From Streptomyces sp. NRRL F-5630 (GTDB lineage: Bacteria; Actinomycetota; Actinomycetes; Streptomycetales; Streptomycetaceae): 19,375 bases of DNA. Below are positions 8,014 to 15,505 of the stretch, in pieces. Positions within the stretch are counted from its first letter, which is position 1; the number at the start of each line of letters is the position of its first letter. The notes beneath the pieces are model-generated. The model saw only the letters and a list, made by a program, of their open reading frames with translations. It did no database searches and was not told where the DNA came from. The stretch spans positions 1 to 19,375 of the forward strand of contig NZ_JOGO01000094.1 of NCBI RefSeq assembly GCF_000719475.1, given 5' to 3'. A program made the translations under genes and the position numbers.

Positions 8014-8556
8014 ACTGTCTGGGTGGAGTCGTTGGGCGGTCCTCTGATCGTCGTCCCCGTCTCCGCCCTGGCCTCCTGGGGCGGGTGCACGGAAAGTGGG
8101 CTCATGGCGGGAGACGCCACCACCCCAGACGACTACGACCGGGCCTGCGCGGTGGACGAGCTGGCCGGTGTGATCTCTCTCGACGAGATCGGTGCGCAGG
8201 CACTGGTGCTGGCGGACGAGCCGGCGACCAGCTGCTATCTGCCCCAGCATCGAGCGTTCCTGCGGTGGCTCGCCGCCGACTCCGAGGCCGGACTGAGAGC
8301 TGCGGCCGACACTGCTCTCGCAGACCCGGCCACGGTGTAGGAGGAGTGTGGCACCTGGGCCTCGGACGGACCGGCGGTGCTCATGGACTCCGCCGAAGCG
8401 GGTTCCGACCTGGGCATCGAGTACCCCGGCGGCGGGATGCCCGCCGAGATGTCGGTCTCGCTGCCCGCCGGCCGCTGGAGGGTCCGCGCCACCCAGACCA
8501 AGGTGGACGAGGAGAACTGGGTCGGCCTGGTCCAGCTACTGCCCGCTGAATCCTGA
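8014..8556 (+). pseudogene. Imm21-family immunity protein, interrupted by an in-frame TAG
   Basis: One continuous plus-strand frame reads like the Streptomyces Imm21 family (immunity proteins of polymorphic toxin systems): WVESLGGPLIVVPVSAL, then DDYDRACAVDELAGVI, ALVLADEPATSCYLP and HRAFLRWLAADSEAGL. After a TAG at 8338-8340 the same frame continues as CGTWASDGPAVLMDSAEAG, GRWRVRATQTK and ENWVGLVQLLP to a TGA at 8554-8556. The TAG stands where the family normally has Trp (TVWEECGTW), so TGG to TAG is the likely change. Homology starts at about 8014 with no good start codon; the frame is open back to 7906, and the 5' end may have been replaced. No toxin gene is adjacent. It sits inside the IS terminal repeats, convergent with the transposase. 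The family name is from recognition, not a search. Confidence 0.75.
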
Positions 8557-8583
8557 ACGGACAGTCCTTCGGGCCGGGTGCAG

Positions 8584-9362
8584 TCAGTCACGGCGCCCGA
8601 CGTTGTGCAGACGGGCGATGCCGAGCATCGCATGGTGCACGCCATCGCCCTTGAGACGGCAGTCGCGCAGGATCTTCCACGTCTTCATCCGGGCGAAGGC
8701 ATGCTCAACCCGCGCGCGGATCCTGCGGTGAGAGGCGTTGTGCTCCTCCTTCCAGGCAGGCAGTTCGGCCCAGGGGCACGGCGGTGTGGGATGACGAGCC
8801 CAGTACCTCGATAGCCTCCGTCGGCGATCACTGCGGCCTTCCCGACAGCGGCCTTCGCCCCGGACAGCTCCCATGCCTTGCAGTCGTTGCGGTTGCCCGG
8901 CAGTGGCCGGCCGACCACGACCACCAGTTGGGTGTCCGCGTCGATGACGACCTGGTGATTCGTCGAGTACCGGTAGTTCTTGGACCGCTCCGCCACCTCG
9001 TGGTCGCGGGTGGGAACCAGAGTGCCGTCCACGATGAGCACCGCGTCCTTGCGAAACCGCTTCCGGGGCCGGAACGCGAGAAGAGGACCGACGTGCCTGA
9101 CGATGCGGCCAGCCGCGGACTTCGAGACACCGAAGAGCGGGGCGAGCTGCCGCAGCGTCAGGTTGGTGCGCCAGTAGGCAGCCACCAGAAGCACCCGGCT
9201 CTCCAGCGAAATCCCCCACGGTCGACCTCGCCGAGCGACGTCGGCGCCTTCCCTCCGCAGGGCACTCACCACCCGGTTGAACTGGCGCGGAGTCACACCA
9301 GTGAACGGGGCTATCCATGACGGCTCAGACGCTGTGGTCACGTGTGACACGGTCGAGATCAT
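8584..9362 (-). pseudogene. IS transposase (helix-turn-helix plus DDE_Tnp_4 type), frameshifted
   Basis: The first frame (ATG at 9362, 17 nt inside the right repeat) encodes an N-terminal helix-turn-helix region (TLRQLAPLFGVSKSAAGRIV, 69-88), Asp112 in IVDGTLVPT and Asp181 in ADGGYRG. Near 8765-8780, shortly after IPHRR, the coding sense shifts frame. The other frame supplies AELPAWKEEHNASHRRIRAR, then VEHAFARMKTWKILRD with the catalytic Glu, and ends LHNVGRRD at the TGA at 8584-8586. A one-base deletion would explain it. The break separates the second Asp from the Glu, so neither piece can be active alone. The position is unlike known programmed frameshifts, and no clear slippery run is seen, so decay is the better reading. 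Confidence 0.9.
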
Positions 9363-9378
9363 CGCAGGGCAAGATCAC

Positions 9379-9393
9379 TTACGGGACAGCCCT
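9379..9393 (-). repeat. Right terminal inverted repeat of the IS
   Basis: TTACGGGACAGCCCT, followed by the TA at 9394-9395. It is the exact reverse complement of 7859-7873 and lies just upstream of the transposase start. Confidence 0.82.
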
Positions 9394-9396
9394 TAG

Positions 9397-9628
9397 CCCC
9401 GCCCATCAGACAGGCAAAAGGCTCTGACCAGCACAAACACCAATCGGGCCTTTACACGCTAGAACTACCTACAACACACCCAGCTGCCCTCAGCGCAGAA
9501 CACATAACTCCAGCTCAGATACGCCGACCCAGCTGCCAAGACCGCCAACTCCACTTCTCAGCGAACCAGCAACACACCAGACCAGCCGCCTCACCGCACA
9601 CCAACAAACCCCCCTCCCAGCGTTAGCG
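9397..9628. other. A+C-rich, strand-asymmetric non-coding stretch
   Basis: Between the IS and the helicase remnant the plus strand is made mostly of A and C, with few G and T and runs such as CAACACACC and CACACCAACAAACC. One frame happens to stay open from about 9432 into the helicase frame, but its codons lack the G/C third-position bias of the neighbouring genes, so it does not look coding. It holds no recognised gene. Confidence 0.55.
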
Positions 9629-10159
9629 GAGCAGCTTACGGCGCAGCTCGCGGAGATCGACCCGGACTGGAACTGCCCCTGGCCACTCGACTGGCAACGC
9701 CACCACCGCGTCCTGGCCGACCTCGTCGACGCCGACGGCGTCCTGCCTCACATCGACCCCGGCGTCACCTTCGACGGCGACGACATCGGACGATGGCTGG
9801 AGCGGCAGAAGAACCCAGGCGCGTGGGCGCAGCTGTCGACCGATCAGCAGGAACGGCTGACCAAGCTGGGCATCAAGCCCGTCGAGACGCCCCCTCCCGC
9901 CCCGGCGGCTGCGCGGTCGACGAAGGGCCAGGGCAAGGCACAGCAGGCGTTCCAGCGTGGCCTCGCGGCCCTCGCACAGTGGGTCGAACGGGAAGGCCAA
10001 CGGCCTGTGCCGAGGGGACACGTCGAACGCGTCGTCATCGACGGCCAGGAGCACCACCACAAGCTCGGCGTATGGCTATCGAATGCCAAGACCCGCCGCG
10101 ACAAACTCACAGCCGAACAACTCGACGCCCTCCGGAAGCTCGGCATGGAGTGGGCATAA
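9629..10159 (+). pseudogene. 3' remnant of a helicase with helicase-associated (HA) domains
   Basis: An open frame of 176 codons ends at the TAA at 10157-10159 and encodes the C-terminus of a Streptomyces-type superfamily 2 helicase with helicase-associated domains. It contains IDPDWNCPWPLDWQRHHRVL, then FQRGLAALAQWVEREG and LGVWLSNAKTRRDKL. It has no in-frame ATG near its beginning, and homology-like sequence starts abruptly at about 9629 after an A+C-rich stretch, so the whole ATPase part is missing. It aligns along its length with the C-terminal part of the other helicase fragment at 17969-19375 (shared CPWPLDWQR, AALAQWVEREG, LGVW-SN) but differs at many residues. The two are therefore tails of different homologous genes, not a duplication from one event. 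Confidence 0.85.
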
Positions 10160-10175
10160 CCGCCGTGGGTGACGT

Positions 10176-10739
10176 TCAGCGAGCCGTGTTCTCGGTGCGG
10201 ATCATCCGACGCAGGCTGGTCCGGGCAGCAATCAGGTCTTCTTCGAGGGCGGTGATGCGTGCGCGGGACGCGGCGTTCTCTGAGGAAGCCTCCTGTAGCT
10301 GGCGAGTGAGGTCCTGATTCAGAGCGGTCAGTTCGTCCGCTCTGGTCGCTGCGTCAGAGGCGTGGATGACATCGAGTTGCTGACCGAGTTGGTGGCGTAG
10401 GGCTGCCCGGAGCCGGTCACGTTCGTCGCGGAGGTCTTTGATTTCTTGCCGGGCGATTTCGAGTTCGCTGCGCAGGCTAAGCGGGGAGGGCGGGCTTCCC
10501 GTGGCAGGTGGTGGGGTGCTGTGGGCTTGGCGTAGTTGGGCCGCTTCGATGTGCTCGCGTACGCCGGGGGCGTAGGTGAGCCAGGTGGAGACGCGGGCGG
10601 CGCGGGCGATTGCGGCGAAGGTGAGCGGCTTTCCCTGTTTCTCGAGTGCGGCAAGAACGGTGAGGACACGGGCTCGTTTGTCGAGGCTGTGACGGCGTCT
10701 GGCTTCGGCGAGGGGGGCGGGGTTGCCGCGGGGATTCAT
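10176..10739 (-). CDS. Small coiled-coil recombinase accessory protein (TnpC-like, DUF6262 type)
   Basis: 187 aa. Residues 10-65 resemble the helix-turn-helix segment of DUF6262/TnpC-type proteins: AEARRRHSLDKRARVLTVL, then PLTFAAIARAARVSTWLTY. Residues 88-178 are a long charged helix with heptad-like spacing (RSELEIARQEIKDLRDERDR, then ELTALNQDLTRQLQEASSEN), so a coiled coil is likely. In Tn554 the third gene, tnpC, encodes a small helper that influences transposition efficiency and orientation; this protein holds the same place. The ATG at 10739 overlaps the TGA of the TnpB-like gene as ATGA, showing coupling. It ends only 17 nt from the helicase remnant stop, so the end of the element must lie close by or further left. 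Confidence 0.86.
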   Translation of the reverse strand: MNPRGNPAPLAEARRRHSLDKRARVLTVLAALEKQGKPLTFAAIARAARVSTWLTYAPGVREHIEAAQLRQAHSTPPPATGSPPSPLSLRSELEIARQEIKDLRDERDRLRAALRHQLGQQLDVIHASDAATRADELTALNQDLTRQLQEASSENAASRARITALEEDLIAARTSLRRMIRTENTAR

Positions 10740-13231
10740 CGCGGGTCTTTCGGTCGGGCAGGAGTGAGGGGTAGGAGGGTGTGGTTGTGGCTTGCTCGTG
10801 CTTTGCGCAGCACGGTGCTGGCTTCTTCGATCTGGGCGCGTTCGGAGGCGGGGAGGGACGCCAGGTGTGTGTTCATGCGGTCGATGACGCGCTGGTAGGC
10901 GGTGATTTGTGCGGTGAGGGCGGTGGTGACGAACTCGGCTGCGCCCATGGCGAGTGCGGTTTCGCGGTCTGCTCGTAGTTCGTTGATGTGGTGCTCGATG
11001 GCGGGCAGGTAGGAGGGGTCGGGGCGGTAGAAGCCGCAGCCGGCGCATTGGAAGCGGATGGGGCAAGCCTGGCCGCCGGCTTTGACGTTTGACGGCTCGG
11101 TGCAGCCGCCGTAGGGGACGGCGACGGTGCGCATCTCATAGGCGGTGCTCGAGCTGGGGCTGGGGTGGCCGTGCTGGTCGAGGACGTGTGTGCTGAGTTT
11201 GGCTACGGCTTCGCTCTTCCGTTTGAGGGAGACGGTGTAGTAGCGCTGGGTCATGGCGATGGATTTGTGGTCCATCAGCTCGCGTAGCACGTCGACGGGG
11301 GTGCCGGCGTCTGCGTGGCGCTGGGCGTAGGAGTGGCGGAAGGCGTAGGGGTAGATCAGGGATCGGTCGAAGATCAGGCGTTGTCCTTTGGAGTCGGTGC
11401 CCTCGGCGTGGAGCTGGGGCAGGGCGTCTGCCCAGAGCCTGAGGGCGTCGCTGAGGTAGGTGCTGGAGATATGGGGGGCGTCGCTCAGGGGGGTGAGGGA
11501 GGGAAAGAGGAATCGGTCTCCCTTGGCGGGGAGGTGCAGTTGGTCGCGGCAGGCTTGCCAGGTTCGGATGGCGTCGGCGGTGGAGGTTGTGATCGGCAGA
11601 CGTCTGCGGTGGCGTTTTCTCTTGTGGTTGTCCCAGATCAGGGTGGGCTGGCCGTTGTGGTTTTCCAGGCAGTCGCGGGTCAGGGAGACGATCTCGAGGG
11701 GGCGGCGTCCGGTGTCGCGCAGGACGATGTACATCGTGCGGTACAGCAGCTGCCGGGCGTCTGGGGCGATGTCGCGGCAGCCGTAGGTGTTTCCGGTGCC
11801 CAGGGTGTCGAGGTGGGCGTCCAGTTGCCGGATGACGGATTCGGGGATGGCCTTGCCGATGAAGTCCTCATTGGGCTCCTCCACGGAGATGACGTGCTCG
11901 ACGGGCACGCGGGTGAAGGTGCCGGCCAGGTCGTCGAGGGTGCCGCAGCGGCGTCCGTAGGCGATGAGCTGGAAGAACATTCCCAGCAGGCTGCGTCGGA
12001 AGGAGGAGGAGTAGGGGGTGCCGTCTTGTCTGCGTGCGGCTCGGAAGGCGTCGACGACCCAGGTGGCATCGGCGAACGTCAGGGCGGCAGGCACATCGCC
12101 GGCGTCGGCGCGCTGGGCGAGAGCCGTAGAGGCGATGGTCGTCGCGTGGAACGTGCGCTTGAAATCTTCCGTGGTGGGTCGGGCGGTGGTCACCCAATGA
12201 CGCAGCGCCTGGCGTAGCCAGGGCTGGCGGACTATGCGGAGATCGACGCGGCCGGGAAGCTGTCGGCGCTTGCCGGAGGCGCTGTGGCGCAGCCCGAGGA
12301 CGCGCAGATCGATGATGTCCTGGTCGATGAGGGTGATTCCGGAGAACTCGCTGTATCCGGCGCGGGCGGCGGACTGCAGGTTTTCCAATGTGCGGACGGC
12401 AGCTTGGTGCGGCTTGGTGAGCCGGGCCGCGTTGGCGGCGTCCAGCAGGGTGTCGGCCGTGGTGAGGTGGCTGATCACGCCGCGGATCCAGTGAGGTTCC
12501 AGGGCGCGTACCCATTGGTCCATCTGCTGCACGGCGTACAGCGCTTCCCAGCGCAGCAGCTGGGGCAATGGGGCGAGGTGGAACTGGTGCGCCAGCAGAT
12601 ACAGGGGTTGGTCCGGTGCCCACTGCGCGGCAGGCATGGGGTCGGTGCTGGAGCGGCATTCCGCTCTCCAGGCGCGCCAGTGGTAGTTGCACAGCCCACT
12701 GGAGTTCATCGCCCAGCCGGAGCAGTGGGTCACCATGCAGTCCGGGTTTTCGGTGAACGGTGTTGCCCGGCTGCGAAGCCACCGCTTGAGCGTGCCTCTG
12801 GACTTGTGGTACTTCCATGATCCGTGGTGGGCGGCGCACAGGCCTCCCGCTACCTGAGGGCGTACGCACCGCACACCGTCCCGGGTGAGCGTGCACGGCC
12901 CGACGACTGTCAACGGGAGGGATCTAGAACGAGCAGGGATGAAAGTGGCGGCGAACTCTTCCCGCGGCAGACCACTCTTCCTTCGCTGGTCCGAGCAGTA
13001 GGTACAGAACGTCTCCTGAGCGCGCACGATCACGTCGCAGCGGCGGGTGCGGCACCGGGAGGACGAGGTGCGCGGATTGTCGAGGTCTCCGGTGAACAGC
13101 CATCTGGCGCTGTCCCACTCCCCCGGCCGCCACGCGGGCTCGATGTGGGCATGCAACCACGTCTCCCACGATTTCTTCGTGGCCTTCGTCGGTGCGGAAC
13201 GTGCGACGGCAGGCGCACCAGCCGTGCTCAC
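10736..13231 (-). CDS. TnpB-like tyrosine recombinase with Cys/His clusters
   Basis: An 831-aa protein, the middle gene of the recombinase trio. The N-terminus has three metal-binding-like clusters: Cys60-65-76-79, Cys113-122-132 with His135, and Cys165-170-181 with His184. The catalytic domain lies at about 455-675, with Arg510 in TGRRPLEI, FRHSYAQRHAD (631-641), His655 in ELMDHKSI and Tyr664/Tyr665 in TQRYYTVS. In box II the usual HxxR is YAFR, with Tyr629 in place of His. A further Cys group (710, 723, 729, 732) and a helical tail close the protein. GTG 13231 was preferred over ATG 13246 because GGAGGGAGG precedes it at correct spacing and it overlaps the upstream TGA as GTGA. It is longer than Tn554 TnpB mainly through the N-terminal clusters. 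Confidence 0.94.
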   Translation of the reverse strand: MSTAGAPAVARSAPTKATKKSWETWLHAHIEPAWRPGEWDSARWLFTGDLDNPRTSSSRCRTRRCDVIVRAQETFCTYCSDQRRKSGLPREEFAATFIPARSRSLPLTVVGPCTLTRDGVRCVRPQVAGGLCAAHHGSWKYHKSRGTLKRWLRSRATPFTENPDCMVTHCSGWAMNSSGLCNYHWRAWRAECRSSTDPMPAAQWAPDQPLYLLAHQFHLAPLPQLLRWEALYAVQQMDQWVRALEPHWIRGVISHLTTADTLLDAANAARLTKPHQAAVRTLENLQSAARAGYSEFSGITLIDQDIIDLRVLGLRHSASGKRRQLPGRVDLRIVRQPWLRQALRHWVTTARPTTEDFKRTFHATTIASTALAQRADAGDVPAALTFADATWVVDAFRAARRQDGTPYSSSFRRSLLGMFFQLIAYGRRCGTLDDLAGTFTRVPVEHVISVEEPNEDFIGKAIPESVIRQLDAHLDTLGTGNTYGCRDIAPDARQLLYRTMYIVLRDTGRRPLEIVSLTRDCLENHNGQPTLIWDNHKRKRHRRRLPITTSTADAIRTWQACRDQLHLPAKGDRFLFPSLTPLSDAPHISSTYLSDALRLWADALPQLHAEGTDSKGQRLIFDRSLIYPYAFRHSYAQRHADAGTPVDVLRELMDHKSIAMTQRYYTVSLKRKSEAVAKLSTHVLDQHGHPSPSSSTAYEMRTVAVPYGGCTEPSNVKAGGQACPIRFQCAGCGFYRPDPSYLPAIEHHINELRADRETALAMGAAEFVTTALTAQITAYQRVIDRMNTHLASLPASERAQIEEASTVLRKARASHNHTLLPLTPARPKDPR

Positions 13232-14388
13232 TGGTCCTCCCTCCATGCCTGGGCCCGGTCGACAGCCGCCCGGGTTTCGGACTCATCGACGTGGCGGTAG
13301 CGGTCCATGGACAGCGGCGAGGCGTGACCCAGCAACTTTTGCACCACGTCCCGGTCCACTCCTTCACGTAGCCAATGGGTGGCCGCCGAGTGGCGCAGCA
13401 TGTGCGGGCGAGCCGGGTGCCCGGCGCGGCGGGCCAGACGGTCGAAGACGTTCTTGGCGTTCGGGTAGGTCATGGCCCGTCCCAGCGGGGGCCGGAAAAG
13501 GTTCACGAACACCATGCCGGTCTCGGCCGCGGCGGCCACCGGGGTCCGTTCGTGCTGGTAGTCGGTGTAGAAGGCGACGATGTCGGGGGTAACAGGGAGG
13601 CAGCGGGAGTGTCGGGACTTGGCCAGGGCCCGGTTCGGGTTGTCGGTGCGGCGCCGCACATGAAGGTGCGGACCTTCCACGGGGCATCCCAGGGAGCGTG
13701 ACGAGGCCAGGAAGTGCAGATCCTCCTGGCGCAGGCCCAGAGCCTCCCCGATCCGCAGGCCGGTCGCGGCGAGCAGCACGACGAGGAAACGGTCCCGCGC
13801 CCGGGGCGTATCCGCGATCATGCGGCGGATCTGTTCCGGGGACAGGTCCTCGTAGCCGGGCTCGCTGACCTGGAAACGGAAGGCCGACGCCTGGACCTGA
13901 CGCCACTGGCTGCGCTCGCCGGCGTCATAACCGGCCGGCAAGAACCGCAGGAACTTCGGCTCCGACAGCAAGCCGGCCGTCTGGGCCGGAACCCAGCTGT
14001 GGAGCGCGCCGAAGCGCAGGAAGTCCGTGACCGCCGTCATCACCGCGTTCGCCGTACCCTGCGAACGGTAGCGGGGCGCAGCCGTTGCCGGGGAGCGGCG
14101 GCTGCGGGCCGGCAGCGGCGTGGTGACCAGCCACTGCTGCAGCCCGGACAGCGCCATGAAACTCGGACGCGACCACTCGATACGGTGCCCTGCGCAGTAG
14201 TTCAGGTAGAGGGCGAGGCGGCCTGCGTAGACCCGTTCCGTGTTCGGCGAGCGGCCCTTGCTACGCAACCCCGCCAAAAAAGCACACGCCTCTACATGCA
14301 GGTCGAAGGTGCGTGTATCGGCCACCACCCACCGCTCCACACCGGTGACCGGGGAGATCGAGCGCTCAGCTACGTAGGTCTGCTCCAC
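13228..14388 (-). CDS. TnpA-like tyrosine recombinase/integrase
   Basis: A 386-aa phage-integrase-family recombinase. An N-terminal SAM-like core-binding domain (about 30-150, with SPNTERVYAGRLALYLNYC) is followed by the catalytic domain with the full signature: Arg212 in TGLRIGEALGLR, a Lys in the beta-hairpin region near 257, His329 and Arg332 in HMLRHSAATHWL, His355 in LLGHASPLSMDRY and nucleophile Tyr364 in DRYRHV. The start is GTG at 14388; the ribosome binding site is weak. It is the first gene of the minus-strand operon TnpA-TnpB-TnpC, the order found in Tn554, and acts with the TnpB-like protein in site-specific cut and paste (known for the family). It is divergent from the cargo genes across a 280-nt gap. 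Confidence 0.95.
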   Translation of the reverse strand: MEQTYVAERSISPVTGVERWVVADTRTFDLHVEACAFLAGLRSKGRSPNTERVYAGRLALYLNYCAGHRIEWSRPSFMALSGLQQWLVTTPLPARSRRSPATAAPRYRSQGTANAVMTAVTDFLRFGALHSWVPAQTAGLLSEPKFLRFLPAGYDAGERSQWRQVQASAFRFQVSEPGYEDLSPEQIRRMIADTPRARDRFLVVLLAATGLRIGEALGLRQEDLHFLASSRSLGCPVEGPHLHVRRRTDNPNRALAKSRHSRCLPVTPDIVAFYTDYQHERTPVAAAAETGMVFVNLFRPPLGRAMTYPNAKNVFDRLARRAGHPARPHMLRHSAATHWLREGVDRDVVQKLLGHASPLSMDRYRHVDESETRAAVDRAQAWREDQ

Positions 14389-14668
14389 CTACCAAACACA
14401 ACCAAGCCCCGCCGAGGTTCGGTGCCCGTTCCAGACAGCTGCCACACGACCAGGTGGGAACCACACCGAACACACCACACAAGCCCGCGCACCTATGGAT
14501 AATCCGCGCCCCGCAGCCGACGTCTTGGCGCCGGTCAGGTACGCGTCGGCGCGGCCAGGGCAGGTCGGCGTGGACTGAAGGGGCCCCGGGCCACCATGCT
14601 CCCCGCTGCCGCTCAGCACCCGGCAATCCGTGGTGTCGCGTCATAATGCTGGCAGCACAGGGGGGCAT
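14389..14668. other. 280-nt divergent control region between recombinases and cargo
   Basis: No gene is seen here. Near 14490-14505 is TATGGATAAT, a possible -10 element or operator half. The first ~90 nt are rich in CACA/ACCA repeats like those in the A+C-rich stretch at 9.4-9.6 kb. CATAAT (14642-14647), just before the cargo start, is a candidate -10 box, but no good -35 is found. Confidence 0.35.
14642..14665 (+). promoter_or_regulatory. Candidate -10 box and ribosome binding site of the cargo operon
   Basis: CATAAT (14642-14647) is a fair -10 hexamer, and AGGGGGG (14659-14665) is a ribosome binding site 3 nt before ATG 14669. A start point near 14654 would give a very short leader. The -35 region is poor, so another promoter further upstream is possible. 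Confidence 0.3.
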
Positions 14669-15505
14669 ATGGATCCGTCGTTTTCCAAGCAGTTCGACGT
14701 GCAGGCAGTCCTGGAGGACGGGAAGCGTCCTGTCCAGTTCGGGACGAACGTGCTGGCAGGTCTCATCGAGGGGATTGACAAGTTCCGGCGTGATCTCGAA
14801 CAGCAGCGGCGGTCGAGAAGCCTGGGCCCTGCGATGCTCGGGGCCTTTTTATGGATGGACGATGCCGAGCTGCTGCAGCGCATCGCCGAGTTCCCCGCCG
14901 CGTGCGTGGTGGTGAGCAAACAGCCACGGGGCAAGTACCACGCAGAGCGGTTGCGGAAGGTCGCCGAGGCTGTGAAAGACGCGGCTGGCCTCCCAACCTG
15001 GGCTTTCTCCGAGCTAGAGGAGCTGCGCTTCCACCAGGACGGCAAGGCACCAGTGCTGGGCCCTGGCTCGCCGCAGGAACGCGTCCGGCTCCCGGCACTA
15101 CGCACCCTGGGCTATCGCAAGGCCGGAAACCATCTCGTCCCGATACTTCACACCAAAATGCTGTTGCTAGGTGAGCTGTGGTGGCATGACGAAGACGCTC
15201 TGGGAGGCGTGGCAGATGTCACCGGCTTCACGCCGCACCGACTGTGGCTAGGCAGCGCCAACGGCACGGGGAGCTCCCGCCGCAGCTTGGAGTTCGGGCT
15301 GTGGCTGAATGATCCCGACCTGCTGAAGGCCGCGCGACGGTTCCTGGTCGAGGTGCTGGCCCAGTCCGAGAACCTGGACCCCGACAGCAACGACCTGACA
15401 CCTGACCTGGTGGTGCCGGATTACGACGATGAGGCCATGTGGGAGGCGATGGCCGCACTCGCCGACCATGACGCCGATGAACACGACAGCGAGGACGGCG
15501 CGTGA
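14669..15505 (+). CDS. PLD-superfamily (single HxK motif) protein, cargo gene 1
   Basis: A 278-aa protein that resembles one half of a phospholipase D-like nuclease. Residues 58-74 (GAFLWMDDAELLQRIAE) and 79-84 (CVVVSK) look like the first strands. His161 and Lys163 in LHTKMLLLGE form the HxK, then LWLGSANGTGSSRRSLEFGL (192-211) gives the Asn198 and Glu208 typical of PLD-like domains. Only one HxK is present, so an active enzyme would need to dimerise, as known for the bacterial nuclease Nuc and for BfiI. The Asp of canonical HxKx4D is not in place. The C-terminus is acidic (DEHDSEDG). ATG 14669 was chosen for its purine-rich site. The stop overlaps the GTG of the nuclease-NTPase gene as GTGA, so the two act together. 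It could be a DNA- or RNA-cleaving effector; no substrate can be read. Confidence 0.85.
   Translation: MDPSFSKQFDVQAVLEDGKRPVQFGTNVLAGLIEGIDKFRRDLEQQRRSRSLGPAMLGAFLWMDDAELLQRIAEFPAACVVVSKQPRGKYHAERLRKVAEAVKDAAGLPTWAFSELEELRFHQDGKAPVLGPGSPQERVRLPALRTLGYRKAGNHLVPILHTKMLLLGELWWHDEDALGGVADVTGFTPHRLWLGSANGTGSSRRSLEFGLWLNDPDLLKAARRFLVEVLAQSENLDPDSNDLTPDLVVPDYDDEAMWEAMAALADHDADEHDSEDGA

Larger units (their letters stand above)
7859..9393 (-). mobile_element. IS5-superfamily-like insertion sequence with an immunity-gene passenger
   Basis: The two ends carry identical inverted repeats of at least 15 bp, flanked by TA on each side (7857-7858 and 9394-9395), as expected for a TA target duplication. Inside, on the minus strand, is a DDE transposase of the helix-turn-helix plus DDE_Tnp_4 type. 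At about 1.5 kb the element is longer than the roughly 0.9 kb such an element would need. The extra ~0.7 kb at the left end (7874-8583) holds an Imm21-like gene instead of placing the terminal repeat directly after the transposase stop. The transposase is frameshifted, so this copy is probably not autonomous. Confidence 0.78.

Noticed and set aside
9432..9628. Upstream extension of the helicase remnant frame
   Set aside because: The frame is open, but codon third positions are not G/C-biased, the composition is A+C-rich, and no helicase-like residues appear before about 9629.
11315..12217. Plus-strand frame of 300 codons inside the TnpB-like gene
   Set aside because: A Gly/Val-rich shadow of the recombinase coding strand without recognisable motifs.
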